Under the pieces are notes generated by a model. The model was not told the DNA's origin and ran no database searches. It saw only the letters and a program-made list of their open reading frames with translations. This document shows positions 20,884 to 29,943 of a stretch of 64,000 nt of DNA, in pieces. Within the stretch, counting starts at the first letter, position 1; every line of letters begins with the position of its first letter. This DNA is from Streptomyces sp. NBC_01306 (GTDB taxonomy: Bacteria > Actinomycetota > Actinomycetes > Streptomycetales > Streptomycetaceae). A program made the translations under genes and the position numbers. Location of the stretch: positions 62,001 to 126,000 of the forward strand of contig NZ_JAPEPC010000001.1 of NCBI RefSeq assembly GCF_026340465.1, written 5' to 3'.

Positions 20884-21171
20884 TGTCCATGGCCACTGTG
20901 ACTGTGGGGGCCGAATCTACTGACCACCTGGCAAGAGAGCGAGCAAAAACGGAAATTGGCGGTCCGTTATTGGTCACATGCTGCTGGCAAGTGCTCCCGG
21001 CCTGCCGCCGCGCGCTCCGTGCGAGCGTGGCGGAGCCCATCGTAAGCACCCTCCTCCGCGGCAATTCCCGCGGGTGACACGTGAGATGGCCGACTCAAAC
21101 ACAAAGGCGCAGATATCCCCCCTTCCGGCGAATCGGCGACAACGCCGGAGTGCTGACGTGCCGGGCGGATC

Positions 21172-21717
21172 ATGCTGCTCGGCATGTACCGATCGCCGCG
21201 GACACTCGTTCCGCTCACCGGCCGGCTGCTGGCGGTGGCGGGCCTCCTCTGGTTGCCGCTGATACCCGTGCCCGCAGTGTCTTCCGACTGCTCCTACGCC
21301 TCCATCTCCCAGTCGGGTCAAGCCGTTTCGGGGAGAGCGGTCGCCATCGGCGGCAGCAGCAGCTGCACGGCTGAGCACACCCACAAGCCGAAGCCCCCGC
21401 CGCCGCGGCCGAAACCGCCTCCCCCGCCGCCTCCGCCACCTCCGCCTCCGCCGCCACGGCCGGTGTACCACCCGCCGCCCGTCCAGCACCGCGCGCCGGC
21501 CCCGGTACCACCGCCGGCCCCCGCGCCACGGCCCGCACCACCGAAGCCTTCGGTACGCCCGCGACCGCCGGCGCCGAAGCCCGTGGCCCTCCCGGATTAC
21601 AAGGCCCCCGTGCGGAAGAAGCCGCACACCGGGCCGCCCATCGTCACGCTGATGCTTCTGGTGACGGCTCCCGCCGTCTTCGCCGTGGCCGTGCTGCGCC
21701 CGCGCTCCTCCCGCTGA
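21172..21717 (+). CDS. Proline-rich exported or membrane-anchored protein
   Basis: This 181-residue protein begins with a signal-like hydrophobic segment (about 12-36). It continues with a short Ser-rich part containing Cys42 and Cys66, then a Pro-rich stretch (about 72-150, including a run of more than ten Pro). It ends with a hydrophobic helix (TLMLLVTAPAVFAVAVL) and basic residues. The layout suggests a protein crossing the cell wall and anchored by its C-terminus. Start choice is uncertain: ATG 21172 or 21184. I know no homologue of defined function. The 288 bp upstream, to the divergent methyltransferase gene, hold no element I recognise. Confidence 0.6.
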   Translation: MLLGMYRSPRTLVPLTGRLLAVAGLLWLPLIPVPAVSSDCSYASISQSGQAVSGRAVAIGGSSSCTAEHTHKPKPPPPRPKPPPPPPPPPPPPPPRPVYHPPPVQHRAPAPVPPPAPAPRPAPPKPSVRPRPPAPKPVALPDYKAPVRKKPHTGPPIVTLMLLVTAPAVFAVAVLRPRSSR

Positions 21718-21744
21718 TCCGCCCGCTCACCGACGGAGACACCC

Positions 21745-22512
21745 GTGTCGGAATGGCTTGTTCTCACTCTCGCGATGGCGGCCGCCTGTGCCGTCGTCCT
21801 GACCATCACCCTGCTCAGCAACCGCCGGATCCCCGAGGACGACGACCCGTCGGAGACCCCCGACGTCATCGAGTACATGACGATGATGATCGGCGTGATC
21901 TACGCGATCGTGCTGGGCCTGGCCATCGCAGGCGTCTGGGAGGGCCTCGGCGCCGCCCAGGAATCCGTCCGTACGGAGGCCCAGGCCCTGCACGAGGTCG
22001 ACGCCCGCTCGGCCGTCTATCCGCCCGCTGTCCATCAGCGCATCCACAACGACGTGGAGACCTATGTCAGTTACGTTCTGGACACCGAGTGGAAGCACAT
22101 GGGCGAGCACGGCGACCTCACCGACCGGGGTGCGCAACTCCTCAACCAGGTACGCCGGGACGTCACCGACTACAAGCCCGCGAACGATCACGAGGGGGAG
22201 GCCTACCAGCCACTGGTCGACCAGGTGGCCGCGGCCGACGACGCCCGCAGTTCACGGGCGCAGAGCGCGCAGGCGACGATGCCGGGGGTCGTCTGGTTCG
22301 GTCTCATCACCGGTGCGGTGATCACCGTCGGGCTGATCTTCACCCTGCAGATCCGGCGCTCCCCGAAGGAGCTGCTGCTCGCCGGGCTCTTCAGCGCGCT
22401 GATCGCCTTCCTGCTCTTCCTGATCTGGGACTTCGACGCGCCATTCGGCCGGGGCGTCATCTCCGCCACGGCCGGTCCATTCCTCGACCTCTTCCCGCAC
22501 GCCTCGAAATAG
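21745..22512 (+). CDS. DUF4239 (bestrophin-like) membrane protein
   Basis: This 255-residue protein has two hydrophobic helices near the N-terminus (5-22 and 47-65) and two near the C-terminus (about 195-235), with a charged middle domain. The segments DVIEYMTMMIGVIYAIVLGLAIAGVWEG and ARSSRAQSAQATMPGVVWFGLITGAVITVG are the DUF4239 pattern. That family is loosely related to bestrophin-like proteins. Function is unknown, and a channel role is only a possibility. GTG start. It follows the Pro-rich gene by 27 bp, so co-transcription is likely. Confidence 0.8.
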   Translation: MSEWLVLTLAMAAACAVVLTITLLSNRRIPEDDDPSETPDVIEYMTMMIGVIYAIVLGLAIAGVWEGLGAAQESVRTEAQALHEVDARSAVYPPAVHQRIHNDVETYVSYVLDTEWKHMGEHGDLTDRGAQLLNQVRRDVTDYKPANDHEGEAYQPLVDQVAAADDARSSRAQSAQATMPGVVWFGLITGAVITVGLIFTLQIRRSPKELLLAGLFSALIAFLLFLIWDFDAPFGRGVISATAGPFLDLFPHASK

Positions 22513-22601
22513 CCCCGGAAGCCCCAGGGGCCTCGGGAGCTTCGGGAGCCCCGGAAAGGTCGAAAATAGGAGCCCGAACGCCGGAGCGATAACCTCTCGG
22601 C

Positions 22602-23063
22602 GTGACAGATCAGCAGCCTCACCAGTTCGAACGCGGTACAGACGGTCCCAAGGTGATCGTGGTCGGGATCGACGGATCGGAGCCGTCGCTCCGGGCCGCC
22701 TCGTACGCCGCGGGACTCGCCCGGCGGCAGAACGCCCTGCTCGCCATCGTGTACGTGCAGCCGGTGCTCTCCGCCGGGGTGTCCCTCGGGGCCCCGGTCG
22801 GAGAGACCACCGGGGAGATCGCCGAGGCACTGGTCGCCGAGATCCGGACCGCGACCGAGCGGGTCAAGGAGATATTCGCCGTGCGCTGGGAGTTCCACAC
22901 CTTCCGCGGCGATCCGTACAACGGTCTGGTCACCGCGGCCGACGAGCTCAAGGCGGACGCCGTGGTGGTCGGGGCCTCCGAGTCGGCCGGCCACCGGATC
23001 ATCGGATCGGTGGCCGTCCGGCTGGTCAAGGCCGGCCGCTGGCCGGTCACCGTCGTCCCGTAA
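22602..23063 (+). CDS. Universal stress protein (UspA domain)
   Basis: This 153-residue single UspA domain starts VIVVGIDGSEPSLRAASYAAGLARRQNALLAIVYVQ and ends VVVGASESAGHRIIGSVAVRLVKAGRWPVTVVP. The terminal G-2x-G-9x-G(S/T) ATP-loop pattern is partly kept (GASES...GSVAVRLV). Such proteins bind ATP and help survival in stationary phase or hypoxia. GTG start at 22602, 89 bp after the DUF4239 gene. The intergenic stretch has short CGGGAG repeats and no clear terminator. Confidence 0.9.
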   Translation: MTDQQPHQFERGTDGPKVIVVGIDGSEPSLRAASYAAGLARRQNALLAIVYVQPVLSAGVSLGAPVGETTGEIAEALVAEIRTATERVKEIFAVRWEFHTFRGDPYNGLVTAADELKADAVVVGASESAGHRIIGSVAVRLVKAGRWPVTVVP

Positions 23064-23227
23064 CCGGCTTCCTCCAAGGTCGCGCAGAACCCGCGCAGGG
23101 CACAGCCCGGTGAGCCCGGCGCGCACGCCGACCGTTCACCGTGCCGTTCGTCGCACCGTTCAACCGCTCGCCGCAGAGCCGTGCCCGGCCGCTGTCCCTC
23201 CCCGCCGTGCTGCGCTCGTATACGGAG

Positions 23228-23764
23228 GTGACCTCCACACAGACGCGCCGCGGAACGGACGAGCGGGATCTCCTCGAACTCCAGCGCAGCCACGGCGGTG
23301 CGCTGCTGCAGTTCCTGCTGCGTCTGACGTACGGAGACCGGCAGCGCGCCGAGGACCTGGTGCAGGAGACCCTGGTGCGTGCCTGGCAGCACCCCGAGGC
23401 CTTCGAGGGTCCGTACGAGTCGATACGGCCCTGGCTGTTCACGGTGGGCAGGCGGCTGGCCATCGATGCCCGCAGATCCCGGCTGGCGCGCCCGGCCGAG
23501 GTGAGCGACCGGCTGCTGGAATCCGCCGCCACGCACGGCGATCCCGCCGAGCGGTCGGCCGCCGCCCTCGATGTCCGTGAGGCGGTACGGACCCTGAGCC
23601 CGGAACACCGGGAGGTGCTGGTGCAGATCTACTTCCGCGGGCTGAGTGTGCACGAGGCCGCTTCGGCGCTCGGGATTCCGGCGGGGACCGTCAAGTCCCG
23701 TGCGTACTACGCCCTGCGCGCCCTGGGCCGCAGCCTGCCCGGCTATCCGGACGGGGTCCGCTGA
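23228..23764 (+). CDS. ECF-type RNA polymerase sigma factor
   Basis: The conserved protein (about 178 residues) has sigma region 2 (LLELQRSHGGALLQFLLRLTYGDRQRAEDLVQETLVRAWQHPEAF...RPWLFTVGRRLAIDARRSR) and region 4 (AVRTLSPEHREVLVQIYFRGLSVHEAASALGIPAGTVKSRAYYALRAL). The start is unclear. GTG 23228 is chosen because conserved sequence begins soon after, but the GGAG before it is too close to be a normal Shine-Dalgarno. The frame is open up to 23141. No anti-sigma gene is adjacent: the next gene encodes a protein I cannot assign, although many ECF factors pair with a zinc-binding anti-sigma. The intergenic sequence before it shows no clear auto-promoter. Confidence 0.88.
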   Translation: MTSTQTRRGTDERDLLELQRSHGGALLQFLLRLTYGDRQRAEDLVQETLVRAWQHPEAFEGPYESIRPWLFTVGRRLAIDARRSRLARPAEVSDRLLESAATHGDPAERSAAALDVREAVRTLSPEHREVLVQIYFRGLSVHEAASALGIPAGTVKSRAYYALRALGRSLPGYPDGVR

Positions 23765-23950
23765 GCCGCCGGGAAGCCGGGCCCGCCGGAAGCCGGTCCT
23801 CCCTGTCCACAGGGCGCCGTCCGGTGAATCCTGGGTTTATGGCCACGTGGGGCTCCCGGCACGGGTTCAATGCTCCGTGGAGCGTCTGACGGCGCGCCTG
23901 CCGACGAGTCGGAGAACTGCCCGGCCGAGAGACGAAAGAGGCGAGACGGG

Positions 23951-24436
23951 ATGCGTCCCGAGAGCACCAACGGGACCAGTGGTGGCGAACTACTGGTCCC
24001 GATGGACTGGATGTACGCCGAGTACATCGCGGATGAACTGCTGCGGACCGGCGATCTCATGCCGCCGACGACGATCGAGTACCAGGCGGGACGGGACGCG
24101 CTGGCGCTGACCGTCTTCCTCTCCGACGGCCCGGTCGGCGGCGCGCGGGTGGTGGCGCGGCTCGACGAATGGCTGTCACTCACCGCGTACGACGCCCGCT
24201 GGCGGGAGTGGGTGTGCCGCCGCATCGGGGAGCTGGTGGATGCGGGCGGGCAGGGGCCCGACCTGCCGCTGGCTCTGGCGGCCTGGCGGTGGCTGGAGGA
24301 CACCGAGCTGTTCGCGGCCGATCTCGACGCGGTCACACCGGGAGCGGTGCCGGGCCGGGACGACGAGCCCCGGGTGTGGACCCCGGCCTGGCAGCTGGGG
24401 CTGCCGCTGGGCCATCTGGCGATCCATCTGTTCTGA
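23951..24436 (+). CDS. Unrecognised acidic protein downstream of the ECF sigma gene
   Basis: This 161-residue protein is rich in Trp, Asp and Leu, with segments such as PMDWMYAEYIADELLRTGDLMPPTTIEYQAGRDALALTVF and WREWVCRRIGELVDAGGQGPDLPLALAAWRWLEDTELFAADLDAV. There is no signal peptide or membrane segment, and I do not recognise a family. The ATG 23951 follows GAGGCGAGACGGG. It is 186 bp from the sigma factor gene on the same strand. It lacks a HxxxCxxC zinc motif, so it is not a classical anti-sigma factor. The coding bias (third-position GC) looks genuine. Confidence 0.65.
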   Translation: MRPESTNGTSGGELLVPMDWMYAEYIADELLRTGDLMPPTTIEYQAGRDALALTVFLSDGPVGGARVVARLDEWLSLTAYDARWREWVCRRIGELVDAGGQGPDLPLALAAWRWLEDTELFAADLDAVTPGAVPGRDDEPRVWTPAWQLGLPLGHLAIHLF

Positions 24437-24446
24437 GGCGCGTTCC

Positions 24447-25286
24447 TCACCCGCCGGGCCGCCAGCCGGGTGTCGGGACGGCCGCGCGCAGGGCGCGGGT
24501 GTAGTCGTCCGCGGGGGCGTCCAGTACCTGCGCGCAGCTGCCCTGCTCCACGACCCGGCCGCGCCGCAGCACCAGCGCGCTGTCGCACAACTGCCTGACC
24601 ACCGCGAGGTCGTGGGAGATCAGCAGATAGACGATCCCGGTCTCGGCCCGGATGTCGGCGAGCAGATTGAGGATCTGCGCCTGGATGGAGACATCGAGCG
24701 CGGAGACCGCCTCGTCCAGGATCAGTACCCGCGGCTCGGCCGCGAGAGCGCGGGCGATGGCCGTCCGCTGGCGTTGACCACCCGACAACTCCTTGGGTTT
24801 GGCGTTGGATTGACGGGCTGTCAGTCCGACCTGGTCCACCAGCTCATCCACCCGGGCGGCACGTTGGGGCTCCGTCAGGTCCGTTTGGTGGCGCAGCACC
24901 TCCTCGACCGCGGACCGTACGCTCTGCGTGGGGTCCAGAGAGGTGTAGGGGTCCTGGAAGACGATCTGCGCCTCCCGTGCCCTGCGGCGGCGTTCGGCGG
25001 CGCCACGGCCCGGCCGGGAACGGTCGCGTCCCAGGACGGTGATGGTCCCGCTGGTGGGGCGTTCCAGGCCCACCAGCATCCGGGCGATGGTGGTCTTGCC
25101 GGACCCGGACTCCCCCACGATGCCGAGCGAACCGCCGGCCGGCACGGTGAAGTCGACGTCCGCGACAGCGGTGTGGCGGGTCTGGCCGCCGTTGCCGTCC
25201 GGCACTTTGAAGACCTTGCCCAGGCCGTGAACGGAGACCGCGTCGGCCGCGGCCCGGTCGGGCTGGTGCTGTACGGCGCTGGTCAT
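24447..25286 (-). CDS. Oligopeptide/dipeptide ABC transporter ATP-binding protein (DppF/OppF type)
   Basis: This 279-residue ATPase energises the importer encoded by the four preceding genes. Walker A is GESGSGKTTIARMLVG (about 55-70). The signature is LSGGQRQRTAIARALA and Walker B is VLILDEAVSALDV, all intact. The ATG overlaps the stop of the DppD-type gene by four bases. It is the last gene of the operon. The C-terminal oligopeptide-binding extension present in longer OppF proteins is short here. Confidence 0.92.
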   Translation of the reverse strand: MTSAVQHQPDRAAADAVSVHGLGKVFKVPDGNGGQTRHTAVADVDFTVPAGGSLGIVGESGSGKTTIARMLVGLERPTSGTITVLGRDRSRPGRGAAERRRRAREAQIVFQDPYTSLDPTQSVRSAVEEVLRHQTDLTEPQRAARVDELVDQVGLTARQSNAKPKELSGGQRQRTAIARALAAEPRVLILDEAVSALDVSIQAQILNLLADIRAETGIVYLLISHDLAVVRQLCDSALVLRRGRVVEQGSCAQVLDAPADDYTRALRAAVPTPGWRPGG

Positions 25287-26284
25287 GCGCTCGCCTCCTC
25301 GGCGCAGATCTCGGCGACCCGGTGGCAGCGCACCAGACCGTCCTGGAAGGGCAGCAGCTCCGGGCGGCTGCGCCGGCAGATGTCCTGGGCATGCGCGCAG
25401 CGGTCGGCGAACGCGCAGCCCGGACCCGTTTCGAACGCCGAGACCGGGCGTCCCGGAATGGCGTCCAGCCGCTCCATCCGGGCATCGATGGACGGCCGCG
25501 AGCCCAGCAGTCCCAGCGTGTACGGGTGCGAGGCGCGGTGGTGCAGTTCGTCGGCGGCGCGGATCTCCACGATCCGGCCCGCGTACATCACCGCGACGCG
25601 CCCGCAGACCGCGAGTGCCAGGTCCAGGTCGTGGGTGATGAAGACCATGCCGATGCCGCGTTCACGGCGCAGCCGGTCCAGGATGCCCACGACTTCCGCC
25701 TGGATGGTGACGTCCAGCGCTGTGGTGGGTTCGTCGGCGAGGATCAGCCGGGGCTCGGCCAGCAGCACCGAAGCGATCATCACGCGTTGCAGCATGCCGC
25801 CGGACAGTTCGTGCGGGTACTGCCGCAGCCGCCGGGCCGGGTCGTCGATTCCGACCTCGGCCAGTACCGCCTCGGCGCGCGCCCGGGCGTCCTTCCGGCT
25901 GACGCCGCGGTTGCGGACCAGGGCTTCGGTGAGGAAGGAGCCGACGCGCCGGATCGGGTTGATGTGGGCTCGCGGGTCCTGGAACACCATGCCGACGCGG
26001 TTGTCCCGGTAGCGGCGCAGCTCAGCGGCGTCCATCGCGCCGACGTCCTGGCCTTCGAAGCGCAGGACGCCTTCGGCGCGGGCCCCGGCCGGCAGCAGCC
26101 GGGTGACGGCACGCACCGTCATCGACTTGCCCGAGCCGGATTCGCCGACCAGACCCAGTGCTTCGCCCGGGGCGAGGGTGAGGTCGATGCCGTCGAGGAC
26201 CGGCCGCAGGGTGTCCTGCGCGGCGAGATGGACACTGAGGCCGGCGATTTCCAGCAGTGGTGGGGATGGTGTCGTGTCGGTCAT
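25283..26284 (-). CDS. Oligopeptide/dipeptide ABC transporter ATP-binding protein (DppD/OppD type)
   Basis: This 333-residue ATPase has Walker A GESGSGKSMTVRAV (near residue 44), signature LSGGMLQRVMIA and Walker B LILADEPTTALDV. A C-terminal Cys-containing segment GCAFADRCAHAQDICRRSRPE is typical of OppD/DppD and binds an iron-sulfur cluster in some members. I start it at ATG 26284, overlapping the permease stop by four bases. In-frame upstream codons belong to the permease region. It works with the DppF-type ATPase. Confidence 0.92.
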   Translation of the reverse strand: MTDTTPSPPLLEIAGLSVHLAAQDTLRPVLDGIDLTLAPGEALGLVGESGSGKSMTVRAVTRLLPAGARAEGVLRFEGQDVGAMDAAELRRYRDNRVGMVFQDPRAHINPIRRVGSFLTEALVRNRGVSRKDARARAEAVLAEVGIDDPARRLRQYPHELSGGMLQRVMIASVLLAEPRLILADEPTTALDVTIQAEVVGILDRLRRERGIGMVFITHDLDLALAVCGRVAVMYAGRIVEIRAADELHHRASHPYTLGLLGSRPSIDARMERLDAIPGRPVSAFETGPGCAFADRCAHAQDICRRSRPELLPFQDGLVRCHRVAEICAEEASA

Positions 26285-27240
26285 GACAGGGCTCCGGTGG
26301 TTCGGGCAGTGCGGCGGGGTGTGCGGCGGCGCAGATACGGCTGGGGGCGCTCCCCGCTGATCCGGCTGCCGAGCACGGTGAGCGCCAGTACGCACAGCAC
26401 GATCAGCACCCCGGGAGCGATGACGGTGAGCCAGTAGCCCTTGGCCAGGGCGTCGCTGTCGCTGACCATGACGCCCCAGTCGGATCCAGGGGCCTGCACG
26501 GCGAGGCCCAGATACGACAGCGACGCCAGGTCCAGCAGGGCGTAGCCGAAGGCGATGGCGGCCTGGCCGAGCACCACCGGGGTGATGTTGCGCAGGATGT
26601 GACGGACCGTGATGCGCAGCGTCCCGAACCCCTGGACGGCCAGCGCGTCCACATAGGGGCTGACACGCTGCTGGCGGGCGGCGGCGCGCACGATCCGGCC
26701 GAGGAAGGGGATGTAGGCGATGGAGAGCGCGGCGACCGCCGGTGTGAGCCCGGGTCCGAACAGCGCCACGGCGAGCACCGCGAGCAGCAGCCCCGGCAGG
26801 GCGTACACCAGGTCGAAGACACGGGCGATGACGGCGTCCACCGCTCCGCCGTACCAGGATCCGGCCAGTGCCAGCGGGATGCCGATCAGCAGCGAGACCG
26901 CCACCACGAGTGCGGGCCCGAGCAGGCTGGTGCGCGAGCCGTAGACGAGCCGGGAGGCGATGTCACGTCCGAGGCCGTCGGCGCCCAGCAGATGCGCGCC
27001 GGACGGAGCGGCGTAGGAGTCCAGGAGACTCTGGGTGTTGGGGTCGGTGGGCGCCAGCAGCGGCGCCGCGACCGCGAGTACCAGGACGAGCAGCAGGAAG
27101 GCGGCAGCCGCGATCCCGGAGACGCCGAGGGCGGCGCGGGCCCTGCGCGACCAGCCGGCCGCGGGGGCGGACCGTACGGTATCGGCTGGGCTGCCGGCGG
27201 TCTCTTCGACGGAGCCGGTGGAATCGGTGAGCGCGGTCAT
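26281..27240 (-). CDS. Oligopeptide/dipeptide ABC transporter permease (DppC type)
   Basis: This 319-residue membrane protein has a long polar N-terminal part, then six hydrophobic segments. The binding-protein-dependent transport signature (EAA loop) is FGTLRITVRHILRNITPVVLGQAAIAFGYALLDLASLSYLGLAVQ. The extracytoplasmic N-terminal OppC-type domain (LLAPTDPNTQSLLDSYAAPSGAHLLGADGLGRDIASRL) is present. ATG at 27240 overlaps the DppB stop by four bases. It pairs with the DppB-type permease. Confidence 0.92.
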   Translation of the reverse strand: MTALTDSTGSVEETAGSPADTVRSAPAAGWSRRARAALGVSGIAAAAFLLLVLVLAVAAPLLAPTDPNTQSLLDSYAAPSGAHLLGADGLGRDIASRLVYGSRTSLLGPALVVAVSLLIGIPLALAGSWYGGAVDAVIARVFDLVYALPGLLLAVLAVALFGPGLTPAVAALSIAYIPFLGRIVRAAARQQRVSPYVDALAVQGFGTLRITVRHILRNITPVVLGQAAIAFGYALLDLASLSYLGLAVQAPGSDWGVMVSDSDALAKGYWLTVIAPGVLIVLCVLALTVLGSRISGERPQPYLRRRTPRRTARTTGALS

Positions 27241-28184
27241 GCGGTCCTCCCCGCGGTGCGCAGGCGTGGGTCGATCAGGGCTTGGACCAGGTCGCTGACG
27301 GCGTTGCACACGACGAACGCGCCGACCAGCAGCAGCGCGACGGCCTGCACCACGGGGAAGTCCTTCTGCGCCACCGACTGGATGGTGAGCTGTCCGATGC
27401 CGGGCACCGCGAAGGCGGACTCCACCACGAGCGTGGAGGCGAACAGACCGGAGGTGAGCAGCCCGACGGCGGTGATCACCGGCGGCAGGGCATTGCGGAA
27501 CACGTGGTCGCGCAGCACCACCCGCCGCGGCAGGCCCCGTACCAGCGCGGTCTGTACGTGCTCGCGGTCCAGCTGTTCGCGCAGGGCGTTGCGGGTGATC
27601 CGGGCCAGGAAGCCGGCCGAGATCAGGGCGAGCGCACAGGACGGCAGCACCAGGCCGTGCAGGGTCCCGCTCAGCCCGCTGCTGGTTCCCGACGCCGGGA
27701 ACCAGCCCAGGCGTACCGCGAACACCGAGATCAGCAGGGTGGAGGCGACAAACGGCGGTACGGTCACCGACACCGAGGTGATGGCGTTGACGGCGCCGTC
27801 CACCCGTCCGGGCCACAGTGCGGCGGCCGTTCCGAGTGTCAGCCCGAGCAGCACCACCAGCACGATGCTCAGACCGACCAGCAGCACGGTGGTGCCGAGT
27901 CCGGCGCCCACCCGGTCGCTGACGGGCTGTCCGGTGACCATGGAGCGGCCGAGGTCGCCGTGCAGCAGCCCGGTGAGCCAGTCCCAGTAGCGCACCAACA
28001 GAGGCTGGTCGAGGTGGAGTTGGTGGCGGACCGCGGCCCGCGCCTCCGCAGAGGGCGCGCGGCTCCCGAACAGGACGTTCTCCGGGCTGCCCGGAGCGAG
28101 GTAGAGGCTGCCGAAGACCAGCATGCTGGAGAGCAGCAGTGTGGTGACCATCCCGCCCAGGCGGTACAGCAGCAGGCGCCCCAT
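27237..28184 (-). CDS. Oligopeptide/dipeptide ABC transporter permease (DppB type)
   Basis: This 315-residue protein has six membrane segments, starting MGRLLLYRLGGMVTTLLLSSMLVFGSLYLAPG. It carries the DppB-typical loop DQPLLVRYWDWLTGLLHGDLGRSMVTGQPVSDRV and the EAA motif ALVRGLPRRVVLRDHVFRNALPPVITAVG. It starts at ATG 28184, sharing one base with the stop of the binding-protein gene. Codons further upstream in this frame overlap that gene and are ignored. Confidence 0.92.
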   Translation of the reverse strand: MGRLLLYRLGGMVTTLLLSSMLVFGSLYLAPGSPENVLFGSRAPSAEARAAVRHQLHLDQPLLVRYWDWLTGLLHGDLGRSMVTGQPVSDRVGAGLGTTVLLVGLSIVLVVLLGLTLGTAAALWPGRVDGAVNAITSVSVTVPPFVASTLLISVFAVRLGWFPASGTSSGLSGTLHGLVLPSCALALISAGFLARITRNALREQLDREHVQTALVRGLPRRVVLRDHVFRNALPPVITAVGLLTSGLFASTLVVESAFAVPGIGQLTIQSVAQKDFPVVQAVALLLVGAFVVCNAVSDLVQALIDPRLRTAGRTA

Positions 28185-29869
28185 CAGGGCGCACCGATGG
28201 CCGCGGCCCAGGCGGAGGCCATGTAGGAGAAGGTCAGCGGCGCGCCGGTGACCGCCTTGTTCTGGAACAGCACGGCGCGCGGCGCGACGATAGGGATCCA
28301 CGGCAGATCGCGCGCCAGCACCTTCTGCGCGGTGAGCACATGGGCCGCACGCGCCTGCGGATTGACGGCGCCCTGGGCTTGCAGCAGGGCCTGCTTCACG
28401 GTGGGGTCGGAGTAGCCGTTGAAGTTCTGTGCGCCGGTATCGGTGGCGTAGCTGGCGTACATCGTGGCGGCCTCGGGGAACTCCAGGTAGTTGACCGTCA
28501 GGAACGAGTCATAGGCGGAGCGGGCCTTGCGGTCGGTGAACAGCTGTCCGTACTGCTGATCCGGCAGTCCGGTGATCTTCACGTTCAGGCCGATGGCCTT
28601 GCCGGTCTCCTGCAGTACCTGGGCAAGCTGGGCCTGGCTGGGGGTCCCGGCTGCGTAGCCGATGGTGATCTTCTTGCCGGTGGCCTTCGCCTGCTTGACC
28701 AGCGCGGTGGCGGCAGCCACGTCGGGAGCCTTGGCCAGGCTGTTGTATCCGGCGGAGTAGGTGGCCTTCGCGGGGCTGCCCTGCCAGAATCCGGGGCCCG
28801 CCACCGCGTACAGCGGGTCGGCTGCGCCATTGAACAAGGTGGTGGCAATGGCCTTGCGGTCGATGGCCATGGACAGCGCCTGCCGCACCCGCCGGTCGGC
28901 CAGGCCGCCGGTGAACCGGGTGACGATCAGGTCGATGTTCTGGGTCGTGGATCCCTTGGCGCCGACGTAGAGCTTTCCGCCGGCTGTCCTGCTCAGCTTG
29001 CCGATGGCGGAGGCGGGCAGGTCGAAGCCGCCCTGGAGGCTGCCCGATGCGAGCGCGTTGGCCAGCGCGGACGGGTCGGTGAGGAACTTGAAGGTGATGC
29101 TGTCGGCCTTGCCGGCCCGACTCGGGTCCCAGTACCGGGAATTGCGCTTGAGGACCATGGTGTTGGTGCCGTCGAAGGACCCGACGGTGTACGGACCGGC
29201 GCAGACCACGCCGGTGCCGGGGCTGCCGAAGTGCTGCCCGGCCTTGACCGCGAACTCCTTCTCCACGACAGCGGCGGCCAGTACCCCCAGGTCGTGCACG
29301 AACAGGTAGTCGGGCCGGCTGAAGGTGATCGTGACCTGGGCGGCGCCGGTGGCCTTGATCGCGCTGACGTCGGCGTAGCTGTCGGAGAAATTGCTGGCCA
29401 CCTTGGGGTCCTGGTTGCGCGCCAGGCTGAAGGCGACGTCCTCGGCGGTGACCGGATGGCCGTCGCTGAAGACGGCGCGCGGGTCCAGGTCGAGTACCAG
29501 GTGGGTGGCGTCGGGCTGCTTCCAGGACTTGGCGATGCCCGGTCGCAGGCTGTAGTCGGGCGCGGTGCGCAGCACCGGCTCGCAGACATTGCCCAGGATG
29601 GTCTCCTCCGGGTAGTCGGCGGTCTTGAGCGGGTCCTCGGAGTACGGGGCGTGGTAGTCCCCGGACCAGGTGAGGTTGCCGATCCTGCCCTTGCCGGGGG
29701 CGGTGGTGACCTGCGTGCCGCTGAAGTTGCTGCGGGAGCCGGAGGTGTCGGCGTGTGTGCCGGATCCGCCGCAGGCGGTGGCGAGCAGCGCGAGGGCCGC
29801 GACCGGGACGGCGGCGCGCAGCCGGCCGCGTCTGGTCGGGCGTGCCTTCATAGGTGCCTTCATCTGCAT
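28184..29869 (-). CDS. Peptide/nickel-type ABC transporter substrate-binding lipoprotein
   Basis: This 561-residue family-5 solute-binding protein (SBP_bac_5) has a signal peptide and lipobox (ALLATAC, Cys33). GNVCEPVLRTAPDYSLRPGIAKSWKQPDATHLVLDLDPRAVFSDGHPVTAEDVAFSL is the family hallmark. RRVRQALSMAIDRKAIATTLFNGAADPLY is the second conserved block. GGAGAGG lies 8 nt before ATG 29869. It is 75 bp downstream of the amidohydrolase gene, in one operon. The ligand is probably the amidohydrolase substrate or a precursor of it. Confidence 0.92.
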   Translation of the reverse strand: MQMKAPMKARPTRRGRLRAAVPVAALALLATACGGSGTHADTSGSRSNFSGTQVTTAPGKGRIGNLTWSGDYHAPYSEDPLKTADYPEETILGNVCEPVLRTAPDYSLRPGIAKSWKQPDATHLVLDLDPRAVFSDGHPVTAEDVAFSLARNQDPKVASNFSDSYADVSAIKATGAAQVTITFSRPDYLFVHDLGVLAAAVVEKEFAVKAGQHFGSPGTGVVCAGPYTVGSFDGTNTMVLKRNSRYWDPSRAGKADSITFKFLTDPSALANALASGSLQGGFDLPASAIGKLSRTAGGKLYVGAKGSTTQNIDLIVTRFTGGLADRRVRQALSMAIDRKAIATTLFNGAADPLYAVAGPGFWQGSPAKATYSAGYNSLAKAPDVAAATALVKQAKATGKKITIGYAAGTPSQAQLAQVLQETGKAIGLNVKITGLPDQQYGQLFTDRKARSAYDSFLTVNYLEFPEAATMYASYATDTGAQNFNGYSDPTVKQALLQAQGAVNPQARAAHVLTAQKVLARDLPWIPIVAPRAVLFQNKAVTGAPLTFSYMASAWAAAIGAP

Positions 29870-29943
29870 GGTGGTGCCTCTCCGTAGGACGGCGAAGGGG
29901 AGGGAGGGTTACTGAAGGACGGTGAGGTCAGGACGCGGTGAGG

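Noticed and set aside
20035..21064. Continuous extension of the rmdA frame upstream through the methyltransferase gene
   Set aside because: The methyltransferase in the other frame has clear family motifs, and the GTGA overlap marks the true rmdA start.
24240..26012. Long plus-strand open frame opposite the two ABC ATPase genes
   Set aside because: The minus-strand frames encode complete ATPases with Walker motifs; this frame is a low-complexity Arg/Ala product.
26281..28194. Continuous extension of the DppC-type permease frame upstream
   Set aside because: It runs through the DppB-type gene in another frame and shows no permease sequence before 27240.
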